A DNA stretch of 5,802 nt from an uncultured Clostridia bacterium (GTDB taxonomy: Bacteria > Bacillota > Clostridia > Christensenellales > Aristaeellaceae), in assembly GCA_946626395.1 (NCBI GenBank), contig CAMOUF010000082.1, positions 1-5,802 on the forward strand, read 5' to 3'. The position numbers and the translations under genes are program-made. How positions within the stretch are numbered: the first letter of the stretch is position 1; each line of letters opens with the position of its first letter. Positions 1 to 3,839 of the stretch are shown piece after piece. A model generated the notes under the pieces. It was given only the letters and a program-made list of their open reading frames with translations. It was not told the DNA's origin and did no database searches.

Positions 1-197
1 CGGTATTCCTCCTCCGGCTCGATGTTGGGGTTGTAGTAGAAAACCGTCACGTCAAAATTCGCCGTGAGCCGTTCCAGCACCGCGCTGGAGCAAGGCCCGC
101 AGCAGGAATGCAGAAGCAGCGTGGGCCTGCGCCCGTTCAGCCGCTTGATTTCTTCTTCCATTTCCAGCTGGTAGTTATGCTTGGCAGGTTGTTGCAT
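1..197 (-). CDS. queH: Epoxyqueuosine reductase QueH, N-terminal part (runs off left edge)
   Basis: The first 65 codons of a QueH (DUF208) protein are visible. QueH reduces epoxyqueuosine to queuosine in tRNA, the last step of queuosine synthesis, and is the non-homologous alternative to QueG. A charged N-terminal helix of about 25 residues, usual in Firmicutes QueH, is followed by LLLHSCCGPCSS (27-38). Its adjacent Cys32-Cys33 correspond to the paired N-terminal Cys ligands of the iron-sulfur site; Cys36 also lies in the motif. The family signature VFYYNPNIEPEEEY follows (52-65). The second Cys pair would lie beyond the window. The ATG at 197-195 is supported by GGAGG (203-207, minus) five bases upstream. 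The gene diverges from the HAD gene across a 123-bp gap. The identification rests on the N-terminal motif only but is distinctive. Confidence 0.92.
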   Translation of the reverse strand, partial: MQQPAKHNYQLEMEEEIKRLNGRRPTLLLHSCCGPCSSAVLERLTANFDVTVFYYNPNIEPEEEY

Positions 198-308
198 AAA
201 TGCCTCCATGAGGTTTCATCTCTGTTTTTTTCGACAGAGCCGCTTCTTTTTCCTGCCAGCCCGGTCACAATTCCGTTCGTGGCGCACTGCGCATCAAAAG
301 GTGTTTGT

Positions 309-313
309 GGAGG
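309..313 (+). promoter_or_regulatory. Ribosome binding site fixing the HAD gene start
   Basis: GGAGG lies seven bases before the ATG at 321. The reading frame stays open upstream to an ATG at 108, but that would add 71 residues lying antisense to queH and reading as low-quality sequence. The HAD motif I sits 12 residues after the 321 start, as expected for the family, so 321 is taken as the true start. Confidence 0.85.
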
Positions 314-320
314 AAATAAA

Positions 321-1067
321 ATGCAGCTTAAAAAACCTGAAATGATCCTGTTCGACTATGGCGGAACATTGCTTTGCGAACCTGATTGGAACCTGCTTCG
401 CGGAGAAAAAGCGGTTTTCCAGCATGTAGTTTACAACCCTTATCATTATACCCCCGAGGACATTTCCGCTTGGGAAACAAACTATTTTCAGTCGCTGCAA
501 AGCGTTCGGGACGCCGACGCGGAACTGACGGAAATACAGCTTCTTCGGTTAAAGTATGAGCTTCATGGAATTAAACTGGATATTCCCTATGAGCAGGCTG
601 AATTGATTTTGTGGGATCATACGGCGCCAATGTCGGAACGCTGTGTGTACCCGAATATAAAGCAAGTTCTTTCGTCTCTCCATGAGCAAAGAATCCGTAC
701 TGGGGTCATCAGCAATATTGGATGGACGGGAACGGCGCTCACCAGAAGAATCAACATGCTTCTGCCGGATAATCACTTTGAGTTTATTCTTGCTTCCAGC
801 GATTACGGAATCAGAAAGCCAAACATAAAATTTTTCCATGCCGCGCTTGCGAAAGCAGAACTAAAACCGGAACAAGCATGGTTCTGCGGGGATACTTACG
901 AAAAGGATATCGCAGGCGCACGCGCCGTTGGATTGTTTACGGTATTCTACCAAGGTCAAGCTGAGGGCGGAAGCAGGAGATCCGCAGTGAAATATCCCGA
1001 TGCCGCGGATTCAGTGATGATTACGGATTGGCTTGAATTACTAAAGCTATTGGAAAAGACAGTATAA
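321..1067 (+). CDS. HAD-superfamily hydrolase with DxG motif I
   Basis: A 248-residue haloacid-dehalogenase fold protein. Motif I is FDYGGTLL (11-18) with nucleophile Asp12. Motif II is VISN with Ser131. Motif III is Lys166 in IRKPNIKFF. Motif IV is GDTYEKDI (190-197) with Asp191 and Asp196. The long segment between motifs I and II (about 19-120) fits a helical C1 cap. The second Asp of the usual DxD is Gly14; phosphonatases (DxA) also lack it, and FDYGGTL or FDYGQTL variants are familiar from uncharacterised clostridial HADs, so this looks like a family trait rather than damage. Substrate is unknown; a small phosphorylated metabolite is likely. The gene is A/T-richer than all neighbours (two sampled 60-base lines give 31 and 24 G+C, against 44 in a line of the next gene), suggesting later acquisition. 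It ends 21 bases before rph-rdgB and could be co-transcribed with it. Confidence 0.88.
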   Translation: MQLKKPEMILFDYGGTLLCEPDWNLLRGEKAVFQHVVYNPYHYTPEDISAWETNYFQSLQSVRDADAELTEIQLLRLKYELHGIKLDIPYEQAELILWDHTAPMSERCVYPNIKQVLSSLHEQRIRTGVISNIGWTGTALTRRINMLLPDNHFEFILASSDYGIRKPNIKFFHAALAKAELKPEQAWFCGDTYEKDIAGARAVGLFTVFYQGQAEGGSRRSAVKYPDAADSVMITDWLELLKLLEKTV

Positions 1068-1088
1068 AATGAACAGGAGGAAAAAACC

Positions 1089-2405
1089 ATGTCCCGTCCC
1101 GACAACCGGAAACCCAATGAACTGCGCCCCTGTGAAATCATTCCCGATTTTGTGTCCACTGCCGACGGCAGCTGCCTGATCCGCTGCGGCGGCACCAGGG
1201 TCATCTGCACCGCGTCGGTGGAGGAGAGCGTGCCCCCGTTTTTGAAGGGCAAAAGCCTGGGCTGGCTCACGGCGGAATACGCCATGCTGCCCGCGTCCAC
1301 GGGCCGGAGAAAGCAAAGGGACGGCCTGAAAAAGGACGGCCGGGGCGTGGAAATCAGCCGGCTGATCGGCCGGGCTCTGCGCCAGGCGGTGGACCGCCGG
1401 TTCCTGGGGGAGCGCACCGTCACCATTGACTGCGATGTGCTGGAGGCCGACGGCGGCACCCGGACCGCGTCCATCACCGGGGGCTTTGTGGCGCTGTGCT
1501 GCGCGGTGGATAAGCTGATCAAGAGCGGCAAGCTCAAGGAAAGCCCCATCGTGCACCAGATCGCCGCGGTCAGCGCGGGCATCGTGGAGGATACCCCCTG
1601 CCTGGATCTGTGCTACCTGGAGGACAGCGCCGCCCAGACGGACATGAACTTCGTCATGGACGAAACCGGGGCCTTCATCGAATTGCAGGGCACCGGCGAG
1701 GGCCGGGCCTTTACCCGCCAGGAGCTGAGCGAGATTCTGGCCCTGGGGGAAAAGGGCATTGGCGAGCTGCACCAAATCCAGCGCAAGGCCCTGGGCCGCC
1801 GGGCGGAGGTGATCGCCCCCAAGCGCACCCTGGTCATCGCCAGCAACAACGCCCACAAGATTCGGGAAATTTCCGATATGGTGGAGGACCGGCTCCATGT
1901 GATTTCCATGGCGGAGGCGGGTTTTACCGACGAGATCGACGAGAACGGCGAAACCTTTGAGGACAACGCCATCATCAAGGCCCGGGCCGTGGCCAAAGCC
2001 ACCGGCTACTGCGCCCTGGGGGACGACAGCGGCCTGAGCGTGGACGCCCTGGACGGGGCCCCCGGCGTGCATTCCGCCCGCTACTGCGGCCACCACGGGG
2101 ACGACAAGGCCAACAATGACCTGCTCATCGCCAACATGGCCGACGTGCCCGCTGAGGACAGAACCGCCGAATTCGTGTGCGCCATGGCCCTTTCCCTGCC
2201 CAACGGCGAGGTGAAAACTGTGCGCGGCACCTGCCCCGGCGTGATCACCTTCACCCCCCGGGGGGAGGGCGGCTTCGGCTACGACCCCTATTTTGAATAC
2301 CTCAGCGGCGAAACCTTCGCCGAAATGGCCCAGGAAGAAAAGAACCATATCAGCCACCGGGCCCATGCCATGCAGCTGATGATTCCCTATCTGGAGGAAT
2401 TGTAA
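1089..2405 (+). CDS. rph-rdgB: Fused RNase PH / XTP-dITP diphosphatase (RdgB/HAM1)
   Basis: A 438-residue two-domain protein. Residues 1 to about 236 are a full RNase PH, the phosphorolytic 3' exonuclease that trims tRNA precursors. Markers are the RPxN start, CTASVEE (40-46), GWLTAEYAMLP (58-68), Arg85, the phosphate-binding stretch DGGTRTASITG (121-131, with G123-T124-R125) and EDSAAQTDMN (178-187). After a linker of about ten residues, about 247-438 is a full RdgB/HAM1 enzyme, which hydrolyses ITP, dITP and XTP to monophosphates and keeps deaminated purines out of nucleic acid. Markers are LVIASNNAHKIREI (248-261), TFEDNAIIKA (289-298), GDDSGLSVDALDGAPGVHSARY (from 311), GFGYDPYF (395-402) and EEKNHISHR (416-424). 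No key motif is lost in either half. AGGAGG (1075-1080) lies eight bases before the ATG. In Bacillus the same activities are separate neighbours (rph, ysnA). Confidence 0.96.
   Translation: MSRPDNRKPNELRPCEIIPDFVSTADGSCLIRCGGTRVICTASVEESVPPFLKGKSLGWLTAEYAMLPASTGRRKQRDGLKKDGRGVEISRLIGRALRQAVDRRFLGERTVTIDCDVLEADGGTRTASITGGFVALCCAVDKLIKSGKLKESPIVHQIAAVSAGIVEDTPCLDLCYLEDSAAQTDMNFVMDETGAFIELQGTGEGRAFTRQELSEILALGEKGIGELHQIQRKALGRRAEVIAPKRTLVIASNNAHKIREISDMVEDRLHVISMAEAGFTDEIDENGETFEDNAIIKARAVAKATGYCALGDDSGLSVDALDGAPGVHSARYCGHHGDDKANNDLLIANMADVPAEDRTAEFVCAMALSLPNGEVKTVRGTCPGVITFTPRGEGGFGYDPYFEYLSGETFAEMAQEEKNHISHRAHAMQLMIPYLEEL
1805..1814 (+). promoter_or_regulatory. Shine-Dalgarno-like sequence at the rph/rdgB junction
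   Basis: GGAGGTGATC matches ten consecutive bases of the consensus complement of the 16S rRNA 3' end (TAAGGAGGTGATC). It encodes part of Ala239 to Ile242, in the linker just before the RdgB domain. No in-frame ATG, GTG or TTG follows at normal spacing; the first in-frame candidate near the domain start is the CTG of Leu248 at 1830, about 20 bases from GGAGG. It may be the fossil ribosome binding site of a once separate rdgB, a weak internal entry site, or chance from the codons used. The match is seen directly; function is inference. Confidence 0.4.
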
Positions 2406-2468
2406 GTGGCCGGGGGAAAGATCCTGGGCTCCTGGAGCGGGATGCGGAAATACCTGAAAAGGAAATAG
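2406..2468 (+). pseudogene. Truncated, translationally coupled small coding remnant
   Basis: A GTG codon directly follows the TAA of rph-rdgB (TAAGTG) and is preceded by GGAGG (2393-2397) at eight bases, an arrangement typical of translational coupling. The frame encodes 20 residues, including GKILGSWSGMRKYLKRK, then stops at TAG. From memory, WSGMRKYLE is close to the N-terminus of a small uncharacterised clostridial protein family of roughly 70-100 residues (SF0329-like), so this is probably the amputated start of such a gene. The stop codon lies inside the palindromic repeat beginning about 2464, so repeat insertion is the likely cause. No continuation is recognisable after the repeat. It could instead be a real 20-residue peptide; family assignment is tentative. 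Confidence 0.45.
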
Positions 2469-2632
2469 GCATTAGGCAATAGAGGATAGAGTGCAGAGTA
2501 CAGAGTGCAGAGAATATAGACGGACACAAGTAACGAATTCAGACTTGGCACGACTAAAGAATCTTAACTCTGAACTCTCCACTCTGAACTCTCGCGCTCC
2601 TATTGCCTATTGCCTAATGCCTATTGCCTAAT
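2464..2632. repeat. MITE-like palindromic intergenic repeat
   Basis: Near-perfect terminal inverted repeats flank a short unique centre. AATAGGCATTAGGCAATAG at 2464-2482 is the exact reverse complement of 2607-2625. Inside are purine-rich direct repeats on the left (AGAGTGCAGAG at 2488-2498 and 2502-2512) and pyrimidine-rich ones on the right (ACTCTGAACTCTC at 2567-2579 and 2581-2593), which partly pair across the element, so a transcript could fold into a long imperfect hairpin. The right end carries extra TTGCCTA units. The centre (about 2515-2560) shows no gene. No transposase is encoded. Such TAGGCAATAGGC-type palindromes are familiar as dispersed repeats in Firmicutes genomes, which is recollection rather than something this window can show. 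It fills most of the 281-bp gap between the rph-rdgB and phosphoesterase coding regions. Confidence 0.85.
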
Positions 2633-2686
2633 CACTTAAAGCATTTTTTGAACGACTGAACAGAGAACATAAGGAACATATACGAT

Positions 2687-3148
2687 ATGCGAATTGTGGT
2701 TTTAAGCGACTCCCACGGCTTTACGGGCCGCCTGTCCACCGTCCTGACGGTGGCGGAGCAGTCAGGGCCCATCGACGCCATTCTTCACCTGGGGGACGGG
2801 TATTATGACCTAAAGGATTTGGGGGCGGATTTGCCCCCGGTGTATCAGGTGGCGGGCAATTGCGACCATTTCGTGTCCGGCACCCTGGATTATGTCACCC
2901 TGTCCAACGCCAAAATCCTGCTTACCCATGGCCATTACCAGCATGTGAAGGAAGGCACCGACGATTTGCTGCGCCTGGCCATGGAAGAAAAATGCCATGC
3001 CGCCCTGTACGGCCACACCCACGTGCAGAAAATGAAGTGGGAACAGGGCGTTTTGCTGCTGAATCCCGGCGCGGTGCTGGACGGCAAATTCGCTGTTTTG
3101 CATATCAACCGCCTGGGCGCCATCGACCCGGAGCTGCGCAGTCTGTAA
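2687..3148 (+). CDS. YfcE/YsnB-family metallophosphoesterase
   Basis: A 153-residue protein of the compact calcineurin-like (MJ0936/YfcE) phosphodiesterase family. All metal-binding motifs are present: DSH (Asp8, His10), HLGDG (Asp37), GNCD (57-60), HGH (81-83), GHTH (109-112) and the closing NPGAV (126-130). These cytosolic enzymes use two Mn or similar ions to hydrolyse phosphodiesters in vitro; the natural substrate is generally not known. Length is normal and nothing is missing. The order rph, rdgB, this gene matches Bacillus rph-ysnA-ysnB, so it is probably the ysnB counterpart. Here the repeat separates it from its partners and may have broken the operon. AAGGA (2671-2675) is eleven bases before the ATG, a looser site than those of its neighbours. 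Confidence 0.92.
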   Translation: MRIVVLSDSHGFTGRLSTVLTVAEQSGPIDAILHLGDGYYDLKDLGADLPPVYQVAGNCDHFVSGTLDYVTLSNAKILLTHGHYQHVKEGTDDLLRLAMEEKCHAALYGHTHVQKMKWEQGVLLLNPGAVLDGKFAVLHINRLGAIDPELRSL

Positions 3149-3159
3149 AAAATGCTGTC

Positions 3160-3188
3160 TTGCGCGGCGGGAACCGAAGTGATATAAT
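3160..3188 (+). promoter_or_regulatory. Extended -10 sigma-A promoter for the TSCPD gene
   Basis: A perfect TATAAT (3183-3188) carries the extended -10 TG at 3180-3181 and sits 17 bases after TTGCGC (3160-3165), a half-matching -35 box. Transcription should begin near 3195. It lies just after the phosphoesterase stop and 74 bases before the next start codon, so the downstream unit has its own promoter. Confidence 0.8.
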
Positions 3189-3195
3189 ATCAAAA

Positions 3196-3215
3196 CAGCG
3201 CGCCGCCGGCGGCTG
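3196..3215 (+). other. GC-rich hairpin at the expected 5' end of the mRNA
   Basis: CAGC (3196-3199) pairs with GCTG (3212-3215), and CGCC (3201-3204) with GGCG (3208-3211), with a bulged G and a GCC loop. It begins within a base or two of the predicted transcription start. No T-run follows, so it is not an ordinary terminator for the preceding gene. A 5'-terminal stem that stabilises the message is one possibility. Confidence 0.5.
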
Positions 3216-3262
3216 CTTGACGCATTTGTTTTCATTGATGAACCCCGCTGGGAGGAAGAAAC

Positions 3263-3508
3263 ATGTTTCAGTATAAGACCAGGGGCACCTGCTCCACACA
3301 AATCGACCTGGAAATCGAAAACGGCGTGATCACCGCCTGCGCCTTTCATAACGGCTGCAAGGGAAACACCCAGGGCCTGGCGAAAATGGTGATCGGCCGG
3401 AAGGCGGACGAGGTGAAGGATATGCTGCGGGGCATCCAGTGCCGCGGCAACACCTCCTGCCCCGACCAGCTGTCCAGGGCCATCGAAGCCTATGAAGCCC
3501 AAAACTGA
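3263..3508 (+). CDS. Small TSCPD-domain protein (TIGR03905 type)
   Basis: An 81-residue cysteine-rich protein that is essentially one TSCPD domain. Conserved features are GTCSTQI (8-14), HNGCKGNTQGL (29-39), the helix AKMVIGRKADEVKDML (40-55), and CRGNTSCPDQL (60-70). Cysteines 10, 26, 32, 60 and 66 suggest metal binding or redox chemistry, but this is inferred. The domain is related to the C-terminal TSCPD region of class II and NrdJ-like ribonucleotide reductases; stand-alone versions are common in Clostridia and have no proven function. GGAGG (3251-3255) is seven bases before the ATG. The gene has its own promoter and is followed after 19 bases by the small membrane protein, probably in one transcript ending at the terminator at 3772. 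Confidence 0.9.
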   Translation: MFQYKTRGTCSTQIDLEIENGVITACAFHNGCKGNTQGLAKMVIGRKADEVKDMLRGIQCRGNTSCPDQLSRAIEAYEAQN

Positions 3509-3527
3509 GAAAGGAAGATCAATCGAT

Positions 3528-3641
3528 ATGACAACCTCCAAAAAGCAAAAGCTCCAGAAAACATGGATTCGGATTATCTGCATCTTCCTGATCGTGGTGA
3601 TGGTGGGCTCCACCGTGCTGGCTGCCCTGGGCCTGTTTTAA
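3528..3641 (+). CDS. 37-residue single-span membrane protein
   Basis: A short frame from ATG to TAA encodes a basic N-terminus with lysines at 5, 6, 8 and 11 and Arg15, then an unbroken hydrophobic stretch from Ile16 to Phe37 ending right at the C-terminus. The lysine-rich start predicts the N-terminus in the cytoplasm, with the tail barely crossing the membrane. The shape (basic head, one helix, under 45 residues) resembles Prli42 and DUF4044-type Firmicutes miniproteins; Prli42 anchors the stressosome in Listeria. No orthology can be claimed from shape alone. AAGGA (3511-3515) precedes the start at twelve bases, which is long. It lies 19 bases after the TSCPD gene and before the terminator, so it is probably the second gene of that unit. 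Confidence 0.65.
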   Translation: MTTSKKQKLQKTWIRIICIFLIVVMVGSTVLAALGLF

Positions 3642-3723
3642 TGGTGCCATTCAGCTATCGGTGAAGGACAGGGGCATCTGTTCAGCTGCTCATTTGCGGA
3701 ACTCGGTACTGTCAGTGACTTTA

Positions 3724-3745
3724 ATTGTTCTTTTTTCGGAACAAT
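3724..3745. other. Short inverted repeat with T-rich loop
   Basis: ATTGTTC (3724-3730) and GAACAAT (3739-3745) are exact inverted repeats around TTTTTTCG. The Ts are in the loop, not after the stem, so it is not a standard terminator on either strand. It could be an operator-like site or chance. The surrounding 3642-3771 holds no recognisable gene. Confidence 0.3.
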
Positions 3746-3771
3746 GACCGGCAACCAGATCAATAAGCCAA

Positions 3772-3809
3772 GCCCCGGTTCCTGCGTAAAGGAGCCGGGG
3801 CGGTTTTTT
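3772..3809 (+). terminator. Rho-independent terminator
   Basis: GCCCCGGTTCCT (3772-3783) pairs with AGGAGCCGGGGC (3790-3801), a 12-bp stem with one G-U pair, around a six-base loop GCGTAA. Six Ts follow at 3804-3809. It ends the TSCPD/membrane-protein transcript on the plus strand. Read from the other side it lies 38 bases beyond the stop of the convergent tail-fibre gene, but there the T-run is poor (TTGGCTTATT), so bidirectional action is only possible. Confidence 0.93.
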
Positions 3810-3839
3810 ATTCTGGGAAGGCGGCGGACGAAAGGCCCG

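Noticed and set aside
220..239. Intrinsic terminator between queH and the HAD gene
   Set aside because: The Ts are inside the loop and no T-run follows the six-base stem; the two genes diverge, so no terminator is expected there.
108..320. N-terminal extension of the HAD protein starting at ATG 108
   Set aside because: It overlaps queH antisense, reads as unlike-protein sequence, and the 321 start has a good ribosome binding site and correct distance to motif I.
198..320. Divergent promoters for queH and the HAD gene
   Set aside because: Promoters must lie near here, but no pair of -35 and -10 boxes on either strand was good enough to report.
1047..2366. 439-residue frame antisense to rph-rdgB
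   Set aside because: Gly/Ala/His-rich shadow frame typical of GC-rich genes; the plus strand encodes two complete enzyme domains with all motifs.
2488..2593. CRISPR-like short direct repeats
   Set aside because: Only two copies of each, with spacers of 1-3 bases; they are internal parts of the palindromic element.
2810..3613. 267-residue minus-strand frame across the phosphoesterase and TSCPD genes
   Set aside because: It is antisense to two proteins with clear family motifs and crosses a promoter; no domain seen.
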